From: UBA721 sp002705165
GTDB taxonomy: Bacteria; Planctomycetota; Planctomycetia; Pirellulales; Pirellulaceae
Direction of reading: 5' to 3'
NCBI GenBank assembly: GCA_045565995.1
Contig: JBJLEF010000001.1
Coordinates: forward strand, 1,922,001-1,986,000
DNA length: 64,000 nt
Below the pieces are notes generated by a model. That model saw only the letters and a list, made by a program, of their open reading frames with translations. It was not told the origin of the DNA and did no database searches. This document shows positions 1 to 9,800 of the stretch, piece after piece. Position 1 is the stretch's first letter; each line of letters begins with the position of its first letter. The translations under genes were made by a program, and so were the position numbers.

Positions 1-208
1 TTCCCTGAAAATCCGCTCGCATCAGATTCGTGATGTTTCGCAATTGCCCCGAGATTTGTACGGTGGCACGACCCTTGGTGACAGAGTGCGTGATTTGGCG
101 AAACGCTGCCAGAACGCCAATGACCAGTATGAGCCCAAGTGTTGAAGCGACCATGAGTTCTACCAAGGTAAGGCCGCGACGTTTAGACAAACGAGTGGAG
201 TTTTTCAT
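1..208 (-). CDS. Type IV pilin-like / pseudopilin protein, N-terminal part (runs off window)
   Basis: Reading the minus strand from the ATG at 206-208 gives an uninterrupted 69-codon frame to the window edge. It begins MKNSTRLSKRRGLTLVELMV and continues with a hydrophobic stretch (ASTLGLILVIGVLAAF). This is the prepilin N-methylation signature: a basic leader, a Gly-|-hydrophobic processing site (here RRG|LTLVE), a Glu at mature position 5 and a single N-terminal helix. Such proteins are cleaved by a PilD-type peptidase and assembled into type IV pili or type II secretion pseudopili. After the helix the residues are mixed polar, as in a PilW/GspJ-like minor pseudopilin, but too little is present to say which. 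The C-terminal part lies outside the window. Confidence 0.8.
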   Translation of the reverse strand, partial: MKNSTRLSKRRGLTLVELMVASTLGLILVIGVLAAFRQITHSVTKGRATVQISGQLRNITNLMRADFQG

Positions 209-407
209 CAATGTTCCGGAGCACTAGTGCGTAAATGGATCATAATATTCTTCCTCTTGTAGTCAATATTACTCAACTACGCCGTCTCGGGGAACATGAT
301 TCCAACAACTTCCTAGGTCAGCGCAGGATATTTTTGGGAGGAATAATCGTCAAGTTTCCAGTAAGTAATATGGACACTACCCTGAACAATAGATTTAAAT
401 ATGAGTC

Positions 408-1457
408 ATGAATCGTGGAATTGGAAAGAGCGAACTACTAGCCTTTGTCGTCTTGGCAATTGTTTGTGCAGGTTTGCTCTGGCCCTATATTTTTGGTCGT
501 CGTATGGATAGTCGTGTTAATATGTGCGATTTTCGACTTGCGGAACTTGGGTTTGCCGTTCAACATGCTGAGGCCAATGCCAGACGAATCCCAAATTATC
601 GCAATCTGTGGCAGCCCTCGCAACTCATTGAGGAACAGGGGGTTAAGTCCAATAGGATCGTCGGTTGGCCATTGCTGGCACTTCCGGCGCTCGGGCTACA
701 ACCCCAAAATGAAATGGACGGTTATTCCATCGAATCGGACAATCGCCAGGGTGAATACAAAGAACTATTCAATAGCTTCGCCCTGGACTATGCAGAATCC
801 GCTCAATCTCAATTGCGAAATACTTACTTACCTCAGTTAGTGTGCCCAGATAATCCCCCGATCGAACTTGAGCAAGGCAGGCCTCTGCCTGGTGGTTATA
901 TCTCTTTCGTAGCCAACGGTGGTTTGCCGGATGCCCCCAAGGCTCCTGCGGCGGCTGTCTTGGTGGACTATCCAGCCAATGGGCTATTTACAGATGACCC
1001 TCACCTAAGTGGTGATCAGGTCGGTTGGAATGAGTATACCTTTCGATCTGTTTCAGAGAAGGATGGGCTGGATCATACATTAATGCTTAGTGAAAACATT
1101 GACTCAGGTAATTGGATTGATGGAAAGCCATCCGGGCTTTTGTTTCATTGGCGGCCAGTCGAGCCAATTCCAGAAGGTGTCCATGTGATCGCTGTCTTTG
1201 CTCTGAATGAACAGCGAGGTGCCGGGCGTGGCAAAGATGATATGAGGTTTGCCAGGATTTCAAGCAACCATCACGGCATAGCCAACGCCGTCTATGCCAG
1301 CGGTCGTACCGACAGGCTACATGAGAGTATTAATCCGCGAGTCTTACAATTATTGATGATGTCGAGTGATCAGGAAGGTGTGTGGCCAGGAACCAATACT
1401 CCCATCTCATCGACCCAGAAGCCATCTAACCCGATGCAATCTAAACCCACTGATTAA
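408..1457 (+). CDS. DUF1559-like secreted/membrane protein, diverged pseudopilin relative
   Basis: This 349-residue protein has one N-terminal membrane helix (about residues 9-29) followed by the basic RRMDSR. The layout parallels planctomycete DUF1559 proteins: ELL-containing helix, Arg-rich patch, then a helix with Cys and Leu (here CDFRLAELGFAVQHAEAN). Near the C-terminus the segment SSNHHGIANAVYASGRTDRLHESI resembles the DUF1559 ending in which a His-Gly motif precedes an 'ADGS' strand. The usual GFTLIELLVVIAIIAIL leader and processing glycine are absent, so processing as a pilin is doubtful. Its stop codon overlaps the stop of the convergent epimerase within one TTAA. The start is the ATG at 408; no strong ribosome binding site is visible. 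Assignment to DUF1559 is by pattern only. Confidence 0.6.
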   Translation: MNRGIGKSELLAFVVLAIVCAGLLWPYIFGRRMDSRVNMCDFRLAELGFAVQHAEANARRIPNYRNLWQPSQLIEEQGVKSNRIVGWPLLALPALGLQPQNEMDGYSIESDNRQGEYKELFNSFALDYAESAQSQLRNTYLPQLVCPDNPPIELEQGRPLPGGYISFVANGGLPDAPKAPAAAVLVDYPANGLFTDDPHLSGDQVGWNEYTFRSVSEKDGLDHTLMLSENIDSGNWIDGKPSGLLFHWRPVEPIPEGVHVIAVFALNEQRGAGRGKDDMRFARISSNHHGIANAVYASGRTDRLHESINPRVLQLLMMSSDQEGVWPGTNTPISSTQKPSNPMQSKPTD

Positions 1458-2429
1458 GTGAGTGAGTCGCGTACATCGTTAATTATCTGGTCGATATCGT
1501 GTCGGTTAGGATCTCCGATCATGTTTCGAATTCTCGTGAGATCAGGGACTCGACGACGAATATCTTCAAACGACTCGTCGTAAGCTTCCGTGTAGGTCTG
1601 GAATTCTATGTTAGAGGTGGAACCGCAGATCTCGATGACTCGCTTGGCTAGATCTAAAATGGAAATCGGATTATCGCTGCCGATGTTGATGACTTTACCG
1701 AAGGCGTCCTGAGTCTCCATTAGTTTGGTAATTGCCTGGGTTACATCGTACACGTGAGAGAAACAGCGAATTTGTTTCCCGTCATCATGGACTTGAAGTG
1801 GCTCACCAGCTAAAGCCGCTTGTACAAATCTGGGTAATACCATGCCATAGGTCCCGGTCTGCCTTGGCCCCACGACATTGAAAAAACGCCCAATCACAAT
1901 TGGCAGGTTATATTCTTTTACACAGGCTAATGCCAGAAATTCATCAATAGCTTTGGAGACTCCGTATGACCACCGCGGACGAGTTGTTGCACCGAAGACC
2001 AAGTCGTCTTCTTCTGTCCAGGTCTCTTTTGGATTCTTCCCGTAAACCTCACTGGTGGAACTGAAAAAAGTGGTCACGGTTTCACCGGCTTCGATTCTTT
2101 GCCGTAGAGCGGCAAGCAATAATTGAGTTGGGTAAATGTTTCGCTCAATCGTTTCGATTGGCTGCTTAGCAATCAGTGCAACTCCCACAGCCGCGGCCAG
2201 ATGGTACACCTGATCTTTGTTTTGAATGACTTCGTGGAGCAGTTCTTCGTTGCCGATATCACCATGAATAAATATCAAACCGGAATGATCTTCGAGGTGT
2301 TTAAGGTTGGCTGGGGTTCCTGTGCTCAAGTCATCAACGATGGTGACAGTGTGGTTGCAGTGTGAGTAGTGATTCAGTGAGGTGAGAACCGATGAATCCG
2401 GCACCGCCTGTAATCAGTATTTCACTCAC
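1454..2429 (-). CDS. NAD-dependent epimerase/dehydratase (extended SDR), with an apparent one-base frameshift
   Basis: The body (1454-2404) encodes an extended short-chain dehydrogenase acting on nucleotide sugars, closest in feel to UDP-glucuronate decarboxylase or dTDP-glucose dehydratase. Visible motifs are VDDLSTGTP, the active-site region FFSSTSEVYGK, the YGVSK catalytic Tyr-Lys pair, and GRFFNVVGPRQTG. In this frame the N-terminus (GTG at 2402-2404) lacks the NAD-binding glycine motif. That motif, ILITGGAGFIGSHLTESLL, lies in another minus-strand frame starting at the GTG of 2427-2429 and running into stops near 2335. Dropping one base of the GG at 2353-2354 joins the two frames into ESLLTLQHTVTIVDDLSTG, which has exactly the family's usual spacing. 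Either the gene is freshly inactivated or the sequence has a one-base error. A weak GGGGA lies upstream of 2429. Confidence 0.8.
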
Positions 2430-2731
2430 TTTTGAATCCCCGAATTAATGCCCAAGTGGCTACAAAAAATCGTTCATGCACACAAATAGTGGTACTTCTT
2501 ATTATCGGAACAACAGTCGTCTGGAAATCAGGCTATTCCCCGTTCCGTAAGGCGATAAGACGGTAATAAATTGCCGCTTTTAACATAAAAAGGGGAAAGT
2601 TACCTTCCCCAATTTATCACGGCCCCCACGTTCTTGTTTTCTCCTGACCATGGAATCGCTAAACTGATAGTATTAGCAGAAGCTTCAGTCTCTAAATTGA
2701 AGCTCAGACAGTTACGGAAATAGAGAAGAAT
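2430..2731. other. Intergenic region between divergent genes
   Basis: This stretch separates the minus-strand epimerase from the plus-strand TPR gene, so it should hold both promoters. I see no open frame worth calling. Two small inverted repeats are present. GGGGAA/TTCCCC lies around 2592-2611 with a 7-base loop. AGCTTCA (2681-2687) pairs with TGAAGCT (2698-2704) just upstream of the TPR start, so it probably lies in its leader. Neither is followed by a T-run, and no convincing -35/-10 pair was found. Confidence 0.4.
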
Positions 2732-5482
2732 ATGTTCAAAAGATACATCGTGAAAGGGTTTGTTTTACTCCTGGTTCCAGCAGCTTTTAGCGTTGCAATA
2801 CCCACTGTTGGGCTGGCTCAGGATGCTCCCGAACCCATTAAGTTGAAAGCCGAATCGTCAGAGGCTGCTCAGGACGTATATGCAGATGGCGCTAGTTATC
2901 AAAATGGTGCTAAATTCGAAATCGCTATTGAGGAATGGGTTAAATTTCGAGACACCTATTCCGCTGACCCATTGGCACCGAAGTCGATCTATTACCTCGG
3001 TATCTGTTCCCTTCAGTTGAAGAAGTATGAGGAAGCAGCGGCAGCTTTTGAATTCACTGCGACTCGCTATGAAAAGCATGAAAACTCTGAAGCAGCTTAT
3101 TTCTATTGGGGACGCACTCGTTATGCTCAGGCATTGGCCGCAGAGAATGCCGAGAAACGAATGGCGCATTTCACCACAGCTATTTCAGCCTTTGGAAAGC
3201 AACTGGAGTTGTTTGAAAAGGGCGCATTGTCAGATCAGGCGCTCTACCTACGCGGTGAATCTTTCTACAATCAGGATGATAAAACCAAGGCCATTGCTGA
3301 TTACCGAGCCGTTGTAATCGGATTCCCGAAATCCTCTTACCGACAGGATGCAATCTACGTTCTGGGAGCCACGCTTGAAGAGAAAGAGAAGTATAAGGAA
3401 GCAGGGGTTGCTTATGATTTGTTTCTGAAGGAATTCCCGGAAAGCGGACTGCGTACCGAAGTACGCATGCGTAAAGCTGAATCGATGTTGCAGGACAATA
3501 AATTTGAAGAAGCAGCTCAGATCTTTGCAGAAGTTGCGGCGGTTGAGGGATTTGACCATGCGACTCGCTCTCGTCTACGACAGGCCTTTTGTCTCGTCAA
3601 CCTCGAGCAATTGGATGATGCTTCTACGATCTATCAGTCCGTATTCGAGGCAACCGAAGAGGCAGATCACAAGAAGACTGCCGTTACCCAGTTGCATGTG
3701 CTTTGCCGAAAGTACATCGAAAAGAAGCTGTACAACAAGTCATTGGCGTTGGCTCAGCAAATGGTCGAAAAAGCTGACACGGAAGATCTAAAAGTACGCT
3801 TTAGAATGGCCGCTGCTGATTCGTTGGATGGTCAGACAAAATATGGGGAATCACGTCCTCGTTATCTGGCGATTGCCAAAGATCATGAGAAGCATGTTCT
3901 AGCTCCAGATGCTTTGTACTTCGCCGCTTTTGCCGCATTTCAGCTGAAAGAATATGACAATGTACTTACTGATGCTTCTGTTTTTAGTGAAAAATACACA
4001 GACCATGAGTTTGCCAAAGATGTTTCGAGGCTTGTGCAAGAATCTCGAGTACTAAAGAGTGTCGATCTGTTCAAGGCTGAGAACTTTGCCGAAACGATCG
4101 AGCTGTTGAATGCGGTTGTGAAAGATAATCCAAAGGGTAAACGAGTAGCCGAGAGTTTGTTATTGCTTGCTCGCAGTCAGGCACGATTAAAAAAGTACGA
4201 TGATGCCAAAGCGAGTGTCGGTCAACTGATCGAGGGCTTTCCGGAAAGTAAACTATTGCCCGAAGCCACTTTCCGTTTAGGTGAATATCATTTTGTTGAG
4301 ACTGATTTTGATGGGGCGATTAACCACTTTACATCAGTGATTGACAATTATGCTGATTCGGAATTTGCGAAAGATGCGGTTGGTCGTCGAGCTGATGTGA
4401 AGTTTGAAAAGGGCAGAAAACAATTGGCAGACCAACAGGTTGATGAAGCGATTGTAACCTGGAGATCTATTTTAACTGAGTTAGAAGATTATCGCCTTGC
4501 GCATGCTGTTTTGTATGAAGTTGCATTTGCACTTCGATCTCAGGATAAACACGATGAGGCTCGGAAGGTGTTTACTCAGTTAGTAACGAAGTATATGGAT
4601 AGTGACCTGGCTGCTGACTCGTTCTTTCGTCTGGGTGAGTATCAATACGATGGAAAAGATTACGCCCAAGCCTTGCTGCAATATGGCAAAGCATTTGCCA
4701 GTTCACAGGAAGGTGAATTGCAGGAGCTGATTTTACACAAGCTAGGTTGGGCTAGTTTCCGTAACAATGCCTTTGAAGAAAGTGGAAAGCACTTTGCTCA
4801 GCAGCTTGAAAAGTATGCTGAAGGTGAACTTGCGAATGATGGTCAATTCATGCAAGGCGAGAGTCTATTCAAACAAGGCAAATACGCTGAAGCCTTGGTG
4901 GTATTTGAGCCAATTGTTGAACAGAAGTTCGATAGCAATCACTTTTCGGTTCTCGTCTGGCTACACGCTGGCCAATCGGCAGCGCAAGAGAAGAATTTTG
5001 AACAGGCACGTGGTTTATTACAACGCGTGATTGACTGCGAATTGGAAGAAGCCGACTCCTATCGCCATGAGGCTCACTTTGAAATTGGATGGGCCTTCGA
5101 TCGAGAGATGAAATATGAGGAGGCACTTAAGAGTTTTGAGGCTGCTGGGCGTAACCGTGCCGGTGTTGGAGCTCGGGCATTTTTCATGATTGGTGATGTT
5201 TATTTTAAACAGAAACAGTTCTCAGAAGCGATCAAACAGTTTGATCGTACCTTGCTCCGTTTTGATACTGAGGATGCAAAGCCTTGGCAGGCATTATCTG
5301 CCTATGAAGCGGGGCGATGTAAGGAAGTTCTGGCAGAGGAAGCTAAAGACGCGGAAGTGAAGAAAGAACTTGTGAGGCAAGCCATTGACTATTATCAACG
5401 GATCGTAGACGTGTATTCTGAAACAGAGCATGTGGAAATGGCAAAGAGTCGTATTACAGAATTGATGAAACTACTCCAGTAG
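2732..5482 (+). CDS. Secreted TPR-repeat protein (YbgF/BamD-like tetratricopeptide array)
   Basis: The 916-residue protein has a Sec signal peptide (MFKRYIVKGFVLLLVPAAF..., likely cleaved after GLA before QDAPEP). The rest is almost entirely tetratricopeptide repeats of the type A..Y..G....A...F......P.S. with many 'FPESKLLPEA' and 'YADSEFAKDA' linkers, as in YbgF/CpoB and BamD-type envelope proteins. TPR arrays form superhelical scaffolds that bind partner peptides. It is the first gene of a tight unit with the ExbB-like (45 bp downstream), ExbD-like and giant toroid proteins. This mirrors the tol-pal arrangement, in which a TPR protein accompanies TolQ/TolR. I infer a periplasmic scaffold role for the same complex. 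No catalytic motif is visible. Start ATG 2732 is supported by the signal peptide. Confidence 0.85.
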   Translation: MFKRYIVKGFVLLLVPAAFSVAIPTVGLAQDAPEPIKLKAESSEAAQDVYADGASYQNGAKFEIAIEEWVKFRDTYSADPLAPKSIYYLGICSLQLKKYEEAAAAFEFTATRYEKHENSEAAYFYWGRTRYAQALAAENAEKRMAHFTTAISAFGKQLELFEKGALSDQALYLRGESFYNQDDKTKAIADYRAVVIGFPKSSYRQDAIYVLGATLEEKEKYKEAGVAYDLFLKEFPESGLRTEVRMRKAESMLQDNKFEEAAQIFAEVAAVEGFDHATRSRLRQAFCLVNLEQLDDASTIYQSVFEATEEADHKKTAVTQLHVLCRKYIEKKLYNKSLALAQQMVEKADTEDLKVRFRMAAADSLDGQTKYGESRPRYLAIAKDHEKHVLAPDALYFAAFAAFQLKEYDNVLTDASVFSEKYTDHEFAKDVSRLVQESRVLKSVDLFKAENFAETIELLNAVVKDNPKGKRVAESLLLLARSQARLKKYDDAKASVGQLIEGFPESKLLPEATFRLGEYHFVETDFDGAINHFTSVIDNYADSEFAKDAVGRRADVKFEKGRKQLADQQVDEAIVTWRSILTELEDYRLAHAVLYEVAFALRSQDKHDEARKVFTQLVTKYMDSDLAADSFFRLGEYQYDGKDYAQALLQYGKAFASSQEGELQELILHKLGWASFRNNAFEESGKHFAQQLEKYAEGELANDGQFMQGESLFKQGKYAEALVVFEPIVEQKFDSNHFSVLVWLHAGQSAAQEKNFEQARGLLQRVIDCELEEADSYRHEAHFEIGWAFDREMKYEEALKSFEAAGRNRAGVGARAFFMIGDVYFKQKQFSEAIKQFDRTLLRFDTEDAKPWQALSAYEAGRCKEVLAEEAKDAEVKKELVRQAIDYYQRIVDVYSETEHVEMAKSRITELMKLLQ

Positions 5483-5527
5483 TCGGGGTCGTAAAAACCT
5501 CGAACACTGAAGTCGCTATAGGAATAG

Positions 5528-6454
5528 ATGAATCTAGTGAAAACAGGATTAAAACAGTGGAACTCCGGTAGCAGGACGTTACTGGCGGGCGCCGTTTGTT
5601 GTGTATTGTTGGGGGCTATACTCTCAATACCCGCAAACAAAGCGTTTGCTCAAGACGATGGTCGAGCTGCAGCGCAAGAGGGCCCGGCAGCTGGTAATAA
5701 TGATGCCACAAGTGATCAGGCTGTGGGGGTTGAACGCGTCGAAGATGGCGTGGTTGATAATGTAGAATCCGAAGGGATTAATATCTTCTCGCTGATTGTG
5801 CAGGGGGGCGCGTTTACAATCCCCATTGGCTTGATGTCTCTTGTCACAGTTACCTTTGTGATTGAACGTTCAATGGCGTTACGGCGCGACCGGGTTATTC
5901 CTGCCAATTTGGTTGCTGAATTGGGTTTGTTGGCTGAAGAGCAGGGACAGTTTGATCCTCGAGCCGCTTATCGACTTTGTCAGCGATATCCCTCGGCAGC
6001 AGCTAGCGTGATTCGGGCGATGCTCGTGAAGGTGGGACGTCCACAGTCAGAAGTGGATCGCTCGACAACGGAAGCGAGTGAGCGAGAAGCAGATCGCCTT
6101 TATTCAAATGTTCGCTGGTTAAATCTTGCCGCTACAGTTACTCCATTAATGGGATTGCTGGGTACCGTTTGGGGGATGATTCAAGCATTTCACGATACGA
6201 CTGGTTTGCCGCAAGGTGTTAATAAAGCAGATTTTCTGGCAGAGGGAATTTACGTTGCATTGGTGACGACTCTATGTGGATTGATTGTAGCGATACCGGC
6301 AGCGGTGTTTTCCCATTACCTGGAAGGAAAACTTCAGCGATTGTTCCATGAAGTGGAAGAGTTGTTATTCAGTCTGATGCCACAGATCGAACGGTTTGAA
6401 GGGCGCATGCGGTTCACGTCAGTTGAGAACGGCGAAGACGAATCGGAAGAGTAA
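5528..6454 (+). CDS. MotA/TolQ/ExbB-family proton channel protein
   Basis: The 308-residue inner-membrane protein belongs to the ExbB/TolQ/MotA family, which forms the pentameric stator converting proton motive force into movement of an ExbD/TolR partner. An N-terminal signal-like helix (about 18-42, ending AFAQ) precedes an acidic linker. TM1 lies at about 93-112 (FTIPIGLMSLVTVTFVIE), TM2 at about 200-221 (NLAATVTPLMGLLGTVWGMI) and TM3 at about 243-263 (ALVTTLCGLIVAIPAAV). The TM2 and TM3 blocks carry the family-typical TPLMGLLGTV and Thr-Thr residues lining the channel. The extra N-terminal periplasmic extension resembles longer ExbB variants. The ExbD-like gene starts 9 bp after its stop, so the two are almost certainly cotranscribed. 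Confidence 0.93.
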   Translation: MNLVKTGLKQWNSGSRTLLAGAVCCVLLGAILSIPANKAFAQDDGRAAAQEGPAAGNNDATSDQAVGVERVEDGVVDNVESEGINIFSLIVQGGAFTIPIGLMSLVTVTFVIERSMALRRDRVIPANLVAELGLLAEEQGQFDPRAAYRLCQRYPSAAASVIRAMLVKVGRPQSEVDRSTTEASEREADRLYSNVRWLNLAATVTPLMGLLGTVWGMIQAFHDTTGLPQGVNKADFLAEGIYVALVTTLCGLIVAIPAAVFSHYLEGKLQRLFHEVEELLFSLMPQIERFEGRMRFTSVENGEDESEE

Positions 6455-6463
6455 TTAAGAACG

Positions 6464-6874
6464 ATGACAGTTAAAATTAAGACTAGCCGAGCTTTAGGCA
6501 CGCTGAGCCTTACGCCATTGATTGACGTGGTGTTCTTGCTGCTTGTGTTCTTCTTGGTTGCGACTCGTTTTGCTCAGGAAGATCGTGAACTGGACGTTCT
6601 GCTGCCGACTGCATCGACTGCGGCGGCTGTTACTTCCGAACCAAATGAACTTGCAATCAATATTACGCGTGATGGTCATTATTTTGTCGGCGGCCAAACG
6701 CTTGATGGTACCGGGTTACTGCTCGTATTAAATGAAGCAGTGGCCTCCAATCCGTTGGGACAAACAGTCATTATACGAGCTGACCAACGAGTTCCATTTC
6801 AATATGTAGCGAATGCTATGAACCTCTGTAATACTGCAGGGATTCATGACTACACGATTGCCACAGAGCAGTAG
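6464..6874 (+). CDS. ExbD/TolR-family biopolymer transport protein
   Basis: The 136-residue protein has the standard ExbD/TolR layout. A short cytoplasmic N-terminus is followed by one transmembrane helix opening with LTPLIDVVFLLLVFF, then a periplasmic domain (ELAINITRDGHYFVGGQ ... VIIRADQRVPFQYVANAM). Asp21 in the TPLID motif corresponds to the proton-carrying Asp of ExbD (Asp25 in E. coli). The periplasmic part has the usual 'D..V.....V.......G' shape that dimerises and contacts the transducer. It lies between the ExbB-like gene (9 bp upstream) and the giant transducer-like gene (7 bp downstream, using the ATG at 6882). Confidence 0.93.
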   Translation: MTVKIKTSRALGTLSLTPLIDVVFLLLVFFLVATRFAQEDRELDVLLPTASTAAAVTSEPNELAINITRDGHYFVGGQTLDGTGLLLVLNEAVASNPLGQTVIIRADQRVPFQYVANAMNLCNTAGIHDYTIATEQ

Positions 6875-6881
6875 GGGATCG

Positions 6882-9800
6882 ATGAACGAGCCGTCGCCAT
6901 TCGATGATATTCGCAGAGAAGAACGCGTGAACGTGCGGAATAAGATCGTGCGTCGCTATGTCCCCAGAACTCGGGTCGTTTTCGATGAGCAGCAGTGGCC
7001 CGTTAATATCGCACTGGTCGTTCTTGGTGGTTTTCTAATTGGCGGTATTTTCGCGTATCAGCCGTTCGATCCTGAAGCAGTCTGGTATGCCAGCCCGTGG
7101 GTTTCTCTGCTCATCGTCTTCTTGCTGCTTTGCACGTCTATTCTTACCTTTCGCTACATTGACAACAAGAAATTCAAACGGACCATGCAGTTTTCTGTAA
7201 TCGTTTGTGCCATCATTCACCTGATGATGCTAGTCTACGCTTTGGAAGCCGAAGTGTTTTCCAAGGGGTGGCGTGGTGAGGTTGCTCATAAGCAATTAGT
7301 CAAAAAGAAGCCGAAGAAGCGTCTTGAATATCATCCCAGTCATCAGCAGCAAAACGTTGAAAAACCGGACTTCTTAAAACCTGTGGAAACAGAAATACCT
7401 GACCCACAGCCACCAGAAGTTGATCGTCAACAGGAAACGGAGTCCCCGGAAGAAAGACAGCAGCCAAGCGTGGAACAGGCTGAGCCTCAACCGATGCCTG
7501 AGGTAGTGGAAAAACGATCGGAGTCGTCTGAATCGTCAGCTCGTCAGGCTGATTCAACCTCAAAATTGAGTCGTAATTCTGTGGAACTTCCTAAGTTGAA
7601 TAATGTTGCAACAGAGGTTGTTCAGCCCAACAGAAATACGAAAGCTACCCAGCCCCGAGTGACGGAAGCCCCCTCAAGAAATGTTGCACGCAGTCAGTCG
7701 GCAGAGAACTTGCAAAAGATGACTTTACCAGTCGAAGCAGATGTTTCGTTAAAGGCAGATGCGAATAACGCGCAACGTGCAGAAAGCCAGACAGCTCAGG
7801 TGACAAATGATAGCCAGCAGCAGTCAGCAGTCCGTCAGGAAAAAAAACTTGCAGACCTGCCTAAGACTCAGGTAACGCCGGTACAAAACCAAACAGCTCA
7901 GACTAAAGCCAAAGAGACTCCGTTGGAAACGCCTAAAAACACTCTTGCTCAACAGGAGCGAACGGCGACCCCGGAACGCAATCCAGAGATTTCCCAACCC
8001 ACTCCAACGCCTGTTCAGGTTGCGGATTCCCAAGCTGTAAAACGCGAGTCTCTGAGTCGCGAACAACAGAATGTGGCTAAAGTTCCTACGCCTGCGGTCA
8101 ATCCCAGGTCTCAGCGGGTGCCGCGGGACGTACCAAGGGCACAGCCTGTAGAAACGCCGCAACCAGCAGTAGTCGAAGCTCCGGCTCAGGTGGAACCCCG
8201 TACCAATGCTGTATCACAGCGAGCCAATACCGCCAATGCAAAGGCGTCACCCTCTAAAGCTCCGTCTGAGAATTCCAACCCGATGGTGACCGTTGAAGCG
8301 GTCAATCGTCAAAATAGTACAGAACCTAATCCACAGGTGACGGTAGCTTCGTCACGCCCAAGTCGTCGGCCAAGTGAACTAGCCGCAGTCACACCACCAA
8401 CCCAACCGATCGAAAATAGCAAGTCGGGGCAACCAAGTAAGACCGCTCCTACACTCACCGCGTCAACTGTGGAGACACCTCAGAAACAGGCTTCGCCAAC
8501 AAAAACCCCTAATCAAACAAATCCACAGCAGGCTGTTAATAGCTCAGTGAAGGTCGCAGCTCAGACAACCAACCGAGCCGTCACCAGTCGTGAACCATCG
8601 AACCCGAACGCCCAGAGTTCTCAAAATTCCCCGATCAATCGTCAGCAAAGTGCGACTGCAAGTATTTCTAATCCAACCATGACTGCAACAGATCTTCAAC
8701 GTCCTAATCAGGTGGCTCAGGCCAGCCCTAACCCAAATGCAGCTGCAGGGAACGTAGCTCGTGCCAACACAAATCAAAACTCAAATCAGTTGAAGCAATT
8801 GAAGACAGTTGAAAATAATGCTGCTGATGTTGCAGCTGGCAGTAATTTGGCACAGCGTCGTGAATCTCAACAGGCAAGCCAGTCAGATTCACCTAATCAA
8901 AACAATAGCCCCCAACGTTCTTCAAAAGTCGCAGCGGAACTTGCGTCTCCAACCAATGCAGACAACCCAGCCAATGCGTCATCTGTCGCGACGAATGATT
9001 CGCCGTCTTTAGAGCAGTCGCAACGGGCAACATCCCGAGCGAATGATGGGCAGTCCGGGGCTGCGTCGGGAGAAAACCTCTCGGCCTTGTCTGCTGCCGC
9101 TGATAGTCAAACTCAGGTGGCTGATTCGGCAGCCCCTCGTGCGGAATCGACTCGAATTCAGGACGCTAACTCTGATAATTCGAGTCAGTCATCTCAGGTG
9201 CAGCGCAATCGTACTCAGGCGGATATCGCCTCAGCTATTCGTAGTCCTAATTCAAATGCCGATGCCGAGGCTTTAGCATCCAATCAACCAAGTCGGGAAA
9301 CCTTGGAAGCATCGGCAAGTGTCACGAATAGTGCAGCGAGGGAAGCAACAACTGCTGACGTAAACGCGATGGCAGGCCTCGCGTCCGCTGATACTGGCGA
9401 TCCCAAAGTTAAATCGGAGGAAAGTTTCAGTCGTGCCTCAGGTGGTGGTTCGAGACAGTTAAGCAATGAATCCGACAATGCTGAAGTAGCTCGTAAAGTG
9501 AGTGGACGAAATCTCGAATCTCTGGCTACCAATACCAAAGCTGAAATGGCAGCATCCCCGGAAGGCTCAGGTGGTGCACCTGCAGCATCGGCCTTAACGT
9601 CTAATGAAGAAGCCGCCGCTAAAGCAGAATCAGGAGAGTTGGCAGCGTTATCCGGAGAGCTTTCAGAAAACCAGGCTGAGGATCAAGAAAAAGAAGCCTT
9701 GGGCCAGATTGCTCAAAGTGATCTTGCTCGTAATGAAGATTCAAGAAGTGGGCCGGAGGGCTCTTCAGCCCAATTGGATGAAGATATGGCTTCTTCAAGT

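Noticed and set aside
445..840. Alternate-frame 131-residue ORF inside the DUF1559-like gene
   Set aside because: It overlaps a better supported gene and its protein has no coherent features beyond a chance hydrophobic stretch.
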